A stretch of 64,000 bases of DNA from Hybos culiciformis (GCA_964007475.1 CAXFZM010000042.1:186001-250000); one strand, 5' to 3'. Counted from the first letter of the stretch, positions 1 through 12,165 are shown. The notes: generated by a model not told the origin, from the sequence alone. A program made the numbers and translations.

Positions 1-58
1 AATTTAAAAGTTAAGTTTGATAAAAAGATAAAGTCTGAATTAATTTTTTCATAAAAAA

Positions 59-3000
59 ATGGTAAAATACTGTTGTGTCAATGCCTGCCGGGAAAAATTT
101 TCACAAAATAAAAAAGTTTCCTCTCACAAGTATGTTTATAGCAATAAAAATTATAAAATTCCATATTTTTAGCTTTTTCCATATGTTTCACACGTTAACT
201 AACGATAATTCTTTGTTTCTGTTAAGGTTTCCCAAAGGTAGAGAAAAGGAATGGAAATATTTATTCAAACTGCTCAACAACCAAAATCTTTTTATTAGTG
301 ACAGCGTTTTTATATGCTCAAAACATTTCGAGAGAAAATACATAGATCAAAGAGTAACAAAGAACATATTACTAAAATCAGCTAAACCTACACTTTTTCC
401 CCATTCGGGAATGGATTACGAAGACGTTGAAGTGTTATACGATGATCAAAAAGAAGGCGTAGAAAAAGTAGATAAACCATCAACGGCGCAAATTCAACAA
501 CCAACTAAGATCCGATATTCAGGAGATTTCATAGAAAAACTTCCAAAAACGCCGAAAAAAATTAAAAGAGCTGTTAATATTTTATAAAAAACTATTAGAA
601 ATCAAAGAAAGAAAATTAAATTATTACACCAAAAAAATTCAAGAAACCTTAAAAAATGACGAAACTTAAAAGATGCTCTAGCCGCATGTAAAAATGAAAA
701 ACTTTTATCCGAGAACACACATGAACTGGTTAATGCTAGCATTTTTGAAAATATTCTTTTAAAAAAACTAAGTTCAAATAAATATAAAAAAAAATATGAC
801 TCGGAAATTCGAAATTTCGCTTTAACACTTAACTTTTACTCTCCAGCAGCATACAGATATGTTCGGAATACATTTTCCAAAAACTTGCCTCATCCGGGTA
901 CAATGAGATGTTGGTATAAAACTGTAGACGGTTCACCAGGAATAAACTCTTTATCTTTAAATTTAATAAAAAAGAAAGTCGATGTAGAAAAACTTAAAGG
1001 GAAAGAAGTATATTTGTCGATGAAATGAGTATTAGACAACTAGTTGAGTGGGATAACAATTTGAAAAAATTTTACGGATATGTTGACATATCTCCAAGTA
1101 ATCATAATTCCGAAACACCCGCAAAAGAAGCTTTAACTTTTTTAGTTAACTGCGTGAACGGTAGGTGGAAATTACTTATAGGATATTTTATGATAAATGG
1201 TATATCTTCTATCGAAAAAATGAATGTCATCAAGTTCATGTTAGAACATATAGCTGAAACTGGAGCTAAAGTTTTAAATTTATCCTTGGACGGTTTAAGC
1301 GCTAATTTAAGTATGTGTTCTGAATTAGGAGCCAGTTTTAGATTACAAAGATTTAATCCGTCATTCAGTATAGATTTTTTTGAAGAACCAATCCAAATAT
1401 TTTTAGATATATGTCAAATGCTAAAGCTAGTTAGGAATACTCCATGTAGCAAAAAAAATTTATTTTCACTTGACAATCAAACAATAAAGTGGGAATATTT
1501 TGAAAAATTATATTCAGTTCAGATTACCGAAGGATTAGCTCTTGCACCTAGCGTTGCCAGGTTTTGAAAACTCAAAAGGAGGACATGATGGAGAAAAAAA
1601 AATTTGAAACCTCGGCCACACCTATACGTTGTTTTGCTGAAAGGATTTTTATTTGTATCAACCTCAGCCATTTCGTTAATTGAAAGTAAAAATTTATGCG
1701 TTGCAATTAAATTTAAAAAACAAAAACCTAAATTTAAAATGTCCAATGTCCAGTGTCAAGTCAAAATTATTAGTATTTCCGTATGAAAAACAGTTGTTTG
1801 GCTGCAAGCTGCAGGTTTACTACGATAATTTTTTGGAATATTTTTTTGTAAACTTCAATATGGAGGACATTTAAGCCTTTTTGGAGGACGGATATTTTAG
1901 GTAGTAAATGGAGGACTGTCCTCCGTAAAGGAGGACGCCTGGCAACGCTACTTGCACCTAAACTTACAAAGATACATATTAGATGGTATGAATCAAAAAT
2001 GAAAGTTAAAATAGCTGCTTAAACTCTTAGCTCAAGTGTTGCATCCGCTCTTAAATTTTTGCAAGTAACTGATAAGACATTCCGTGATTGTGAAGCCACC
2101 GTAGAATTCATTGTATTATTCGACAAATTGTTTGATATTTTGAATAGTTCTAATCTTTTAAGCAAAGGGTTCAAAAAACCTTTACAAGCTTCTAATTAGA
2201 TAGACTACGTTAATTTTTTTAAATATGCCGAAAACTATATAAAGGGCTTAACATTAGAAACAGGCCAACATATCATTCAATCCCCAAACAAAACAGGTTT
2301 CTTGGGTTTTTTGGTTGGAATGCGCTCGTTTCAAGAGCTTTATGATAGATATGTTTCTTGCAGTCCGTCTAGATTGCAATTTTTAATGGGATATAAGTTT
2401 TCTCAAGATCATCTGGAGACAGAGTTTTCAAAAATTAGAAGTATGGGAGGTTTTAACAATAACCCAAGTGCAAAATTATTTGTCGGCTTCTATAAATGCT
2501 AACTGCGTAGAATTAGAGTCAGATATGGGAGTTTTAAATATAAGTTCTAAAAATCCGTATTGTAATTTCATAAATATTAAGTATGAAAGATATGACGATT
2601 TTAAGGAAGACCATGATGGATATGAGATTGAAGAATTGCAAACGGAAGACTGTATTTTATCTTTAATAAAAAATAATTCATTATCCGAATATTGTGAAAA
2701 TATTGTTGAATACATAGCTGGTTTTATTCAAAGACATTTAATAAAAAAATTAAGTGTGTTCCTTGTTCGAGCGAAATAAATGACGAAGGAAAAAGAGTTT
2801 TAAATACTCTTATAGCGTAAAAGACTTAGGCGGTTTAGTTTTACCAAATAAAGATGTTGTAGCTGTGACAAAATTAGCCGAGAAGGCTTTTAGAAACATT
2901 ATGTTCACCCCTCGGATAAAAGTTTTCATTTCAAAATTTTACAAAATATTTTAAGTAATTTGGAAAATGAAATATTTTCTGAATTAAAAGACCATGATTT

Positions 3001-3163
3001 AGATAATGATTTAGATAGCCACCGAATTTTTTTAATTAAAGCTATTGGATTGAAATATTTGAAAATAAGACTTCATTATGAAAGTAAACAAATTTCCTCA
3101 AATTTGAGGTGTAAAATTGTTAGATCACGCTTAACAAAAATAATTAATTTTGCAGGACAATAA
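59..3163 (+). pseudogene. P-element-like THAP transposase, decayed copy 1
   Basis: Remnant of a DNA transposase of the P/THAP9 type, a nuclear cut-and-paste enzyme with an N-terminal THAP zinc finger. The start at 59 opens a C2CH finger (CCVNAC) interrupted by an intron with donor GTATGT at 130 and acceptor AG at 225-226. Splicing keeps frame and continues with FPKGREKEW, then ICSKHF and KPTLF, all THAP hallmarks. The coiled-coil part lies in another frame after about 580. The RNase H-like region is seen as DEMSIRQ (1019 on) and LDGLSANLSM (about 1290), and DHLETEFSKIRSMGG (about 2410) carries the expected third acidic residue. The C-terminus ends at 3163 in INFAGQ. Breaks: frameshifts near 580 and 1005-1018, stops near 2022 and 2198, further frame changes near 2480 and 2770, and a MITE at 1549-1950. 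It aligns along its length with the better copy at 18590-21545. Its 5' element end may lie outside the window. Confidence 0.88.
1549..1950. mobile_element. hAT-type MITE, 402 bp, inserted in P-like transposase
   Basis: The terminal inverted repeats TAGCGTTGCCAGG and CCTGGCAACGCTA (13 bp, perfect) lie at the ends, flanked on both sides by the 8 bp duplication CTTGCACC (1541-1548 and 1951-1958). An 8 bp TSD with short TIRs is the hAT signature. There is no transposase inside. The motif GGAGGAC recurs several times, and GTCCTCC/GGAGGAC forms a hairpin near 1918-1937. Taking the insert out rejoins the transposase reading frame around its LAP residues, which confirms the boundaries. Confidence 0.9.
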
Positions 3164-3657
3164 TATTTTTTTCATGTTTTATTTATATTATGTTTTTTTT
3201 TTCTATATCATTTTATCAGTTAAATTAATAATTTAAGCCTATCAATATTATATAATTTTCTGTTAATAAATTTTGTTTTACAACTTAAAGTTATTAATGT
3301 TATTTATCGATGAATTTTTTTCTCAAGATTAGTTGCCTCAACATCTAAAGAAAAGTTTTTAGATTTATTTTTAAATATTTTTTTTGAAATTTATTTTGCT
3401 GGTAAATATCATAAAAATTTTCATCAATGCAAATAATTTGTTATCAACATTTTCATAATTTGTACTGTTTACATTTTTCAAATGACAACACTTTTTTCAT
3501 GTTGTGACAGAAAAACATAATTTATGCTGGACTCAAAAATATTTTCTAAGGTTTGTTCTATATATATTGAATTCTGTGATAACTTTGATAGAATTTTTGA
3601 TTTTCATTTCATGGATGTGTTCTTCTTTCTGTTTTATTTCCAAAAAGCTAATACCTT
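3164..3657. other. AT-rich stretch without recognisable gene
   Basis: Follows the end of the P-like pseudogene. It probably holds the 3' non-coding end of that element, but no terminal repeat or TSD was recognised. A 79-residue open frame at 3504-3743 is hydrophobic and has no recognisable motif. Confidence 0.5.
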
Positions 3658-5080
3658 GTTCGCATTATAATTTGAATTCCACTTATATTCCGGAAAACAA
3701 ATTGCCGTTCGCATTAAAAAATTTGATGAGAACTGGAATTTGATGGTGTAAAATAAAATTGAGAAAGAGAAAAAGTTTTTGTTGTTGAAAATTTTGACTT
3801 TTTATCTCGCTTGTTATCAATTTTATTTTGTTTTTTTTTCATTTTGACTCGAATTTGACAAAAAAATTGTTGCCAACTATAACAAAATTTCAAAAAATGA
3901 GTGAAAATAACTAGAAATGTAGAATTCTAACCCTGACAAACTTTTCAACTTCAAATTGGAAATAATCATTTTCAAAATGGAAATAATCATTTTCAAAATG
4001 GAATTAATCATTTTCAAAATGGAAATAATCATTTTCAAAATGGAATTAATCATTTTCAAAATGGAAATAATCATTTTCAAAATGAAATTAATCATTTTCT
4101 AAATGGAATTAATCATTTTCAAAATGGAATTAATCATTTTCAAATTTGAAATAATCATTTTCAAAATGGAAATAATCATTTTCAAAATGGAAATAATCAT
4201 TTTCAAAATGGAAATAATCATTTTCAAATTGGAAATTAATTTTAAAATAGTAAGGTAGCAAGCCAGATACGCTCAAAAAGTGTTTCAAGCTTTTTATTAG
4301 TTGCATCTTTGCCAAAAAGTGCAATATACAAAAAAAAATTTTTGTTTAAAAAAATGTCGTATATTGAGAAATGGGAACCTGATAATGTTAAAAAGAAAAT
4401 TTGTGTCTTACACAACAATGTGGTGGGGATTCGAGAGCGCTCTAAAAAACTTTAGGAGTGAAAACGACATTATATAGGTGGGTTAATGGATGGAAAGTTG
4501 TTTTATAAAGCACAAATTTCCTTTTTAACATTATCAGGTTCCCATTTCTTAATATACGACATTTTTTTAAACAAAATTTTTTTTTTATATATTGCACTTT
4601 TTGGCAAAGATGCAACTAATAAAAAGCTTGAAACACTTTTTGAGCGTACCTGGCTTGCTACCTTACTATTTTAAAATTAATTTCCAATTTAAAAATGATT
4701 ATTTCCATTTTGGAAATGATTATTTCCATTTTGAAAATGATTATTTTCATTTTGAAAATGATTAATTCCATTTTGAAAATGATTAATTCCATTTAGAAAA
4801 TGATTAATTCCATTTTGAAAATGATTATTTCCATTTTGAAAATGATTAATTCCATTTTGAAAATGATTATTTCCATTTTGAAAATGATTAATTCCATTTT
4901 GAAAATGATTCTTTCCATTTTGAAAATGATTATTTCCAATTTGAAGTTGAAAAGGTATAGAATATGAAAGTGGAATATACATATTCCGGAATATTTTTTT
5001 ATATGAAAAATCCAGTTCATATTCCTGAAATATTCCGGATAACAGCATATTCCACTAATATTCTCCTAATGCGAACACCA
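3658..5080. mobile_element. Foldback transposable element with inverted tandem arrays
   Basis: The outer ends share an inverted word: GTTCGCATTA near 3658 and TAATGCGAAC near 5066, with TATTCCGGA-type sequence just inside both. The left arm holds an array of the 21 bp unit AATCATTTTCAAAATGGAAAT at about 3953-4235; the right arm holds its reverse complement at about 4683-4940. The spacer arms (AAGGTAGCAAGCCAG.. left, CTGGCTTGCTACCTT right, then the 'AAATGGGAACCTGATAATG' stretch) are also inverted, so the element can fold for almost its whole length with a loop near 4415-4500. No transposase is present. The long open frames here are only the 21 bp unit read as 7-residue repeats. No convincing TSD was seen, so the class is unresolved. 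Confidence 0.75.
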
Positions 5081-6478
5081 TATAAGAACACAATATTTAT
5101 TAAAATAACTAAAAAATATTTAAAAACCTAGATGTTTTAATAGCACGAACGATTTCTTTAATGTATCATTAAATTATACGTTTATAAGTTTGGAAAAGCT
5201 ATTATTTAGTTTTTTTTTCTGTATGAAAAAATCCAGTTTCTAAGTCAGTTCGCATTTCATTCGTACGACGGTGTATGCCCAATCAATCTGTATTCATTTT
5301 AATAAATTTTCATTGTAGCATAATAAAGTCAATCACTGTTTTGCACTAAGCGACATGACAACAACAAAAAGCGAAACAAATATCCAATTTCAAACTTCCA
5401 ATTGGAAAGAGAAAAAAAATATCAAAAAAAAAAAAAGCTTTAAGCGACGGGAGTTTATTTTTTTTATTTAAAAAATTAAAAAATATCGTATAATAATAAT
5501 AATAAAATTTATTTTGTTTTGTTTTATATTAAAAAAAAAAAAAAAATTTTTTAAATTAAATTAAATTTAATATTCAAATTAAATAGTCAATTTAAATAAT
5601 TTTTAAAAAATTCAAAATTTCAACAAAAAAAAAATTTTTTTTTTAACTTTTTTTTTTGTTTATCATATGTTAGCGACACTTAGTGTTCAAATTTTTAATA
5701 AATTTTTCCACAAGAGCGTCTTATAAGGAACTACGTTCCAAAAACTAAAGGCCTTCAAAATGACCAATTATGAATAAAACAACATTTAAACAATGAAAAT
5801 AAAATTTTATTCAAATTCACAAAATTAATCAGAATTAAACTAAACTTATAGTCGTATTCCCTTTGGTACTGTGCGGAATTGGACCCACACTCGTTTTCGA
5901 ACATGCTTCTTTGCTGTAAAATTTAATATTTAGATTTAAAAAAAATCTTATTAAAATTTTACCTTTTGGGTAGTCCAAAATTTATTTTTTGTCATTATAT
6001 CTTAATTTTCGACTGCTCGCCTTATTTTTCCCGTTACTGTAGAAAAAAAAAATTTTGAGCAGGGGTCCCCCCTATCGAACGATTTTTAAATTCGCTTCTT
6101 TTGTATTGCCGAAAATATTACGAATTTTATGCATATTCCGTAATATTTTAGCAATTTTTTTTTTACTAAAAAATTAAAAAAATATTAATAAAAATTTATA
6201 CTTACATGTCAAATGGATAATCCTTGTTTTTCATATAAAAAAAAAAATTTTTAAAAATAAAAATAAATTTTCCATACAAGAATTTGACTTTTGTATGAAA
6301 AGCTTATTCGACCTTAATACATAGACAAATTTGATGTTTCGTCTTTTATACAGAGAAGTCAGTGATTGTAATAATTTTATATTTAGGTACATATTGATTT
6401 TAGTACAGCTTGTCAGACAAAATCAATTTATATTTTTTTTATTCATCGTTGTGGTTTATAAAAAAAAGTACTTTATGT
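5081..6478. other. AT-rich intergenic stretch
   Basis: Homopolymer-rich DNA. The one possible coding signal is weak: on the minus strand a short segment beginning MTKNKFWTTQK (about 5993-5961) is followed by a donor-like GTAAAA. An ATTTTACAG acceptor near 5913 then leads to a less AT-rich segment (5850-5912). No family was recognised, so I do not call a gene. Confidence 0.35.
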
Positions 6479-6486
6479 GTTACGTT

Positions 6487-7249
6487 CAGTGCTGAGCTGT
6501 GGAATTATTATCAGAGGGCTCGCATTCAAGATTTCATAGATTTACAAAAAAAAATATATTTTTTTTTTAACCTGCATTTTATTTTTTGAATAGTTTAGTA
6601 TTTATATATATATGTATAACATATTAAAATATTACATTAGAATTTATAAAATATTACATATATATTTTAATTACTCATTGAACAATAAATTCCAAATGGG
6701 GTTCTCGTCACTATTTAACTCTTTCCAATTTCTTTGAGCTGCAGGTCGGTGAGACTTTAAAAATGATTTAACATAATTCTCAGGCTTCCAATTCTTAAAT
6801 GATGGACCATTTAAATTTATTGTCATAAAATCGGCTTAATGTTCAATAGACAGACAGTTTCTTTTTACTGTAATTATGTTGTTCATAAGACTGAAAGCTT
6901 AGAACTAAAAGTAGGCTTTTAGAACTAAAAGTAGGCGATCGTTTAAATTTAAAAATATAAAAGGCGGGACTCATCATTCAGTAGTATACAAAATCGAACA
7001 TTTCTATATTAACTTTACGATTTTTTTATTGTATCAAATAATGTAGTAATATTTTAAATCAATATTTTCGATACTTTTTCGTAAATTGTTGCATCAAAAA
7101 ATTTTAATATTGGGGTAAAACAAATATTTTTTGCAATTATCAAGGGACTCGCGTATTTTTTAAAAGTTTATCAGAGGGCTCGCAAATTTTTTGTAAATTT
7201 ATCAGGGGGCTCTTGCGAGCCCGTGCGAGCCCCCTTCAGCTCAGCACTG
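6487..7249. mobile_element. hAT element remnant, 763 bp
   Basis: Perfect 13 bp TIRs CAGTGCTGAGCTG and CAGCTCAGCACTG are flanked by the perfect 8 bp duplication GTTACGTT (6479-6486 and 7250-7257). The CAGTG terminus and 8 bp TSD are diagnostic of hAT. Subterminal copies of 'AGGGCTCGCA' occur near both ends. Inside lies a short minus-strand coding remnant (6671-6826). The element is too short to be autonomous. Confidence 0.92.
6671..6826 (-). pseudogene. hAT transposase C-terminal remnant, 51 codons
   Basis: The minus-strand reading frame starts MTINLNGPSFKNW and ends in PIWNLLFNE before TAA. The pattern NGPS-x4-W/F-P-x2-YV-x3-L resembles the segment close to the C-terminal dimerisation region of many insect hAT transposases. 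It sits inside a structure with hAT ends, which supports the assignment. The rest of the gene is absent. I infer an internal deletion derivative. Confidence 0.5.
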
Positions 7250-7257
7250 GTTACGTT

Positions 7258-9565
7258 GAATATTGAATTTTACTATGATAATAAATAATAAATAGGATAT
7301 CAATTACATTTAGTGCGGAATAAATATTATATACCTACTATACATAGTTAGAGAGATGTTTCAATATAAATTAATATATAAATAAATGACATAATTCATG
7401 TATATAATTTTTGAAGTATGTTAGACATATATAGAAAAACATATAAAATAGTATATTTTGATAATGAGGTTTTTACGATTAAAGTTTTTATTTTCAGATT
7501 CAAGATTTGATTGAAATCTTTAATTAATGGCATATTTTATTTGAATGTTCATGTATAGTGCAAAAATGCTAATTTTGATGTGAAAGTATAGAACATCGAT
7601 CTATATGGATAAATATTTTGGTACGTTTATACTATAAACGAATGAAGCCGAAGAAGAAGAAGAAGTACTTGGTTTTTGGAACACAAATGTCAAAAATTAG
7701 AAAGAAAAAAAAAAGAAACGCCGTTACTATTATTAAGGTTATAAATCAGCTTTCAACTTTTTACATTAGCCGCACGGTCGCTGCTAAGTTTTATTTTTCA
7801 TTTCACAAAAATGCGAAATTTTATTTTATTTTAGATGTGAAACATTTATTAATTAATAAAAATGTTTATAAAATATTCACATATCTGCGAAGTATCTAAA
7901 TAAAATATAAATTTCGAATTTTTCATACAAAATTCAATGTAAATAAACATTTTATGTGACCACAGATAGGGACTGTCAAAACAGTGAATTGACAGATAAA
8001 ATAAAATTGACAATGTCTTAAGTAAGTATAGCGACATCTATTGGAGTTTCCATAAGTAGCACGCTTGTATAAACCTGTTCATATAACATTTTAATGCCTA
8101 CGAATAATTTCATAATACCTACAAAAAAAATTTATACCATCAGTTCAATAGATTTAATAAAAAACTTGTAAAAATCTATTCACAATTATCATATCTCACT
8201 CTTCTATTTCATATTTCTTTCTTTTATAAATTTTGAACATGTTTAATATTAAGTAAGTAAATGGGCGGGTTAAAATTTTAACAACTATCAGCTAATTTTT
8301 TTCTGTCAGCTCATCACTTCCGGCTCACTCCATTTTCAATGTGAGTTCCAGTATTTTTTATTTATTATTATTTTGTTAAAGAAATTAAAAAAAAAATTGT
8401 TGGTTGTGGGAAAAAAAAATCGGTGGGTGAGGGAAAATTTTTTTGGAACACAAATGTCAAAAAATAAAAAATATAAACTTATAGAGTATTGGGCTTATAA
8501 TCGGTCTCTTTTTAAATAAATATTGGCTAAAGTGCAGAACGCGTGCACCCCTCAGATTTTGCTCAAACTTGGTGGGGGTGGTAGAGGCGGTGTATTTTTT
8601 TTTTTTGGGGTAAAGGCCCAGTTTCCGAGTTTTGGCCCCTCAAAGTTTTCAAAAATTTGGATATGGGGAAGGAATTTTTTAACTCCGATTTGGCCTAATT
8701 TTGGAGAGGGGGTAGAGGCGTACCCCGCGATGTGAAATCCAAGACGGTTTTTTCGGGGGAGCCTTCCTTTTCCGAAATATTTTGCTCTTTTCCAAAAAAT
8801 AATATGGTAAAATATTTTGGAATGTAGGAAAACGCGCCTATTTCTTTACCACAAAGGTGGTGTGGAAAGTAGAAATACTAATTATAATAAATTGAAAACA
8901 ATCCCAAAACGACAAACATAATGTTTGCAGATTTTGCAAAAAGCACCCTGTAATGTTAATGTATAGGTTTCACTAATACATGTAAGAGAGATACTTCATT
9001 CCAGAGCTGGATTTACTTTAGTATTTATTCTTAGGTATAGAATTTTGTTTTTTTAATTGAAAGCCTATATAAGTTATTCTGTCACATTTAACAACAAGTC
9101 AACAATAAATTTGAATTCCGACACAAGAGTTCAATACGCTTGATGTTTGTTCAATACAGTTTGGTGAGTCAAAATAAGAAAATTTTTCACAATATTATAA
9201 TGCGAATACATGAAATTAGACCTCCAAAATTTTGTAAATTTTTATTAAAGTTGTTTTTATATTTCATTTTATTTTATTCTTCCAAAAATGTTTTAGATTC
9301 ATAATAATTCTAAATTTCCGATGTACAATTCCAAAAACCAAAAATAATTTTTATAGGTTTGAAACATTCGTGTTCTTGAAAAAAGGGGTAAAAAAATATT
9401 TGGCTTAAGGATTTCAGCATTATTTTCTATGATTTCAGTCGCGAATTCTGGTATTCTGGTTTTAAGATAATAATCTTCAGATTTTAGGTTTTCGTTTAAT
9501 GTATTTGGGATACTCTCTAAGACTACGATTTGTAATCGTTTTTAACCAGGAATTGTATAAGTATA
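7258..9565. other. Non-coding stretch with a GC-rich island
   Basis: Mostly AT-rich, with no gene recognised. The open frame at 7618-7899 is lysine codons and low-complexity sequence. A segment at about 8540-8770 is much richer in G (runs such as GGTGGGGGTGGTAGAGG), unlike everything around it, and carries a short meaningless open frame. 'TTTGGAACACAAATGTCAAAAA' type sequence occurs twice (about 7672 and 8450), which suggests a repeat-derived origin. Confidence 0.5.
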
Positions 9566-10855
9566 TATGTATCAGGGACAAATCCTGCATATATTGAACG
9601 TATTGAGTGCTTCCGTAGAAATAATTTTAATATTTAACAAAAAAAGCATTCAATAAGGATTACCTCTATATTAAGTTTTATTTACAATACCTACATCTTT
9701 CTATACGCTTTCTAATATTAAGAATGCAAAAATTTAATCCATTATTATAGTGCTTCACCCTTAAAAAAATTTTTAAATTTCAAATTCTGAATCTGAAATT
9801 CCTAATGTATTTTGTTAGTGTAATTTAATGTCAAAAAAAAACTTTCGGGTGAACACTTTTTTTCACTTTTTTTCATAAATTTCAAATATTAATGACAAAG
9901 CTGCCAGAGTAGCATTTTCTTTCCCTAAATTTAGAGAATTTTATTACACTGGGGAAAAATTATGAACAAAAAATTATTGTGCAAAAAAAATCTCAGGAAA
10001 TTTGCGGAATTTTTTTCATCTGGCATGTCTTTTTTTTTTGATTTGACAATTAGAATGACAGAACTTGAATTTCAAAATTTATTTTGTTGTTGTTAATTTC
10101 AAATACACGCTCTGAGGCGTGTATTTGAAATTCACAACAACAAAAAAAAATTGAAATTTTACACTAACAAAATACATTAGGAATTTGAAATTCAGAATTT
10201 GAAATTTTTAAATTTTTTTAAGGGTGAAGCACTTATGATTACAAAAAATTTCCCATTCAAAGAGAATTTCAGTATTGATTATATTAATCAGATGTCGCTT
10301 TTGAATACTGAAATTCTGTACTAATGGAAAAATTTTTGAAATCATTATTTTTTGTATGGCTAAATTTCATAGTAGGCGTTAATCTAAATTTCAATGTACC
10401 GAATAATGATTTTAAATTATGCATTCTTAATAATATGAAAGGGGTAGGAATTAAATTTGCTTTAATAGCAGACACTAAATTTACCATCTAAAAAACATTA
10501 GAATGTTGGAAAGGGAATTATGTATAAGAATAAGAATAATGAGTAAAGGAAATTCATTATTTGCGCTGAAAAGTATACTAATTTGATTTTTTTGTGATTT
10601 GAATATATAATTTATAAATATTCAAATAATTCAAATTAAATTGTTTTTTCTAGAGTAAAAAACATTCGGATCAATTTTGTAATAAACATTAAATGTACAT
10701 ATGTTAACTTCAAAATAATTAAAATGAACCTTTTTATTTCAGAGCATTTCAATATCTTGCCTTATTTAATACTGTATTATTTGTAAGCCTAAAAAGCATT
10801 AAATTCTATTAGTGTGCTTCCGATTTTGAAAAATTCACACTTCGTGCCTAATATG
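9566..10855. repeat. Dispersed repeat family, copy A
   Basis: The unique part of this block matches 37386-39530 in reverse complement. It starts at 'CAGGGACAAATCCTGC' (9572) and ends near 'GTGCTTCCGATTTTGAAAAA' (about 10830). Copy A is broken only by the MITE at 9749-10233; copy B is broken by two other insertions. No coding capacity or clear terminal repeat was recognised, so it could be a non-autonomous element or an old segmental duplication. The two copies are useful as empty-site controls for each other. Confidence 0.75.
9749..10233. mobile_element. MITE with long TIRs, 485 bp
   Basis: The ends are AGTGCTTCACCCTTAAAAAA and its reverse complement. The inverted identity continues for roughly 80 bp, ending near GTTAGTGTAA/TTACACTAAC. 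The flanks repeat TAT (9746-9748 and 10234-10236). The inverted copy B near 38385 has the uninterrupted site CATTATTATGATT, which supports the boundaries. A central perfect hairpin TTTCAAATACACGC / GCGTGTATTTGAAA lies at about 10098-10131. A 3 bp TSD would suit PIF/Harbinger-like mobilisation, but that is inference. Confidence 0.82.
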
Positions 10856-11171
10856 TATATACTTTATACAACTATATACTACATATGTACAACTTAAAAA
10901 TTATTATAAAATACATGTATATTATATTTATATCATGCAAAAAGAAAAACAAAAATTTGTGCTAGAAATTTGTGCAATTTTGCAAAGGATGCTACTTAAA
11001 ATTTTAACAAAATCTCTCTTGATATTGTGGTTTAATATACACTAGAATAAAGTATATAACTAGTTACCGATACCTATCCTATACCAGTGGTGAGCGGTCT
11101 AAGGTGCTCCAGGTGCAGAGCACACTCTCTTAAAAAATACCTTATCGAAATAAAATTATGAAAAAAATTAT
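10856..11171. other. Junction DNA next to truncated LTR
   Basis: AT-rich. At about 11085 the sequence CAGTGGTGAGCGGTCTAAGG resembles a hAT terminus, but no matching inverted end or TSD was found. The gypsy-1 3' LTR stops abruptly at 11172. Confidence 0.4.
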
Positions 11172-11458
11172 ATGAGATCCACTTGAATTAAATATTAACA
11201 TAGATGATAATGATAAAATATGTTTATGCAAACATATTTTATCGTTAGAAAATAAATTAAAGTCAAGTTTTAATACTTGGAAATATTTGGATTTATAATT
11301 TGAAACTTTGTTCGGAATTTAAAGTACAGTTGCGTTTAATGCAACATGTACAAAGTAATGGGTGTGCCAGGTAAGTATAAGACGTAAGTAGCAAGGATTA
11401 GGTACAAATGTACCAAGGGGTGTACAAGGTAAGTAAGATTCGGTACGAATGTGCCACA
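11172..11458 (-). repeat. gypsy-1 3' LTR, truncated
   Basis: Reads TGTGGCACATTCGTACCG from 11458 on the minus strand and matches the 5' LTR (24537 downward) almost base for base until 'ATATGAGATCC' near 11172. There the two diverge completely; the remaining ~290 bp of the LTR are missing here. Confidence 0.9.
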
Positions 11459-11470
11459 CCTACCCCCTTT
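11459..11470 (-). promoter_or_regulatory. gypsy-1 polypurine tract
   Basis: On the minus strand AAAGGGGGTAGG abuts the LTR start TGTGGC directly, the expected place for the plus-strand primer of reverse transcription. Confidence 0.75.
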
Positions 11471-12165
11471 AGAAGAATGGACTTTAGGACATTCTGAGAA
11501 ATTGTCGTAGTAAAAATTTACTATGTTTCTTTCTCTATTATATTATTACAATATTTTGTACAATAATATAAAAAATTGGAAAATACGATTATATCCTTTA
11601 AACAACTTAATAAAGGATATTTTTACTATAAATTTATTTTCTTTTATGTTATAACATATTTGTAAAAAAAAATTTTTTTTTTTTTTTTTTTTTATATATA
11701 TAAATGAAATTTATTCTTACTATATTAAAAGTAAGAAACTAATTTTTTACTATAAAGTATTACATAAAAAATTTTTTTTTTTTTTTTTTTTTAAATATTA
11801 TGATATATAAAATAAATTTGTATATATGTTTATATATATAAAGAAATTTGTATTATAATATTAAACATAAAAAAAATTTGTAATAGTTTATTATATAATA
11901 TGTTTAATGACGTCATTATTAAAATATTCGTGAATGATAAGATTTTGCCTTAGAATGTAGTTATAAACTAGATTTTTTTTTTTTTGTTTATTTTTTCCTA
12001 TTTTTTTTTTGTTTTTATTTTTTTTCTCTTTTATTTTTCTTTTTTTTTTTTGTTTTTCAAATACATTGATTTGAAATATGGACATCCACACACACACACA
12101 CATACCTAGTAATAAACTTTTGTATATATTTTACATGTAAATTTTCTCCTATTGATGGAACAACT
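11471..12165 (-). other. gypsy-1 3' untranslated region
   Basis: Very AT-rich, between the end of integrase and the polypurine tract. It includes poly(T) runs and a (CA)n tract (about 12084-12101). No gene was recognised; the apparent short frame here is lysine/asparagine repeats. Confidence 0.6.

Noticed and set aside
4689..5048. Asparagine/histidine-rich protein on the minus strand
   Set aside because: The frame is just the 21 bp tandem unit translated; the same array reads open in several frames.
5850..5995. Small spliced gene on the minus strand
   Set aside because: A donor-like and an acceptor-like site exist, but the product is short and unrecognised and the second exon has no clear frame. 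Too weak to call.
7618..7899. Lysine-rich protein
   Set aside because: The composition follows AAG/AAA runs; no motif, promoter or conservation evidence.
11085..11110. hAT terminus CAGTGGTGAGCGG
   Set aside because: No matching inverted end or 8 bp duplication was found nearby.
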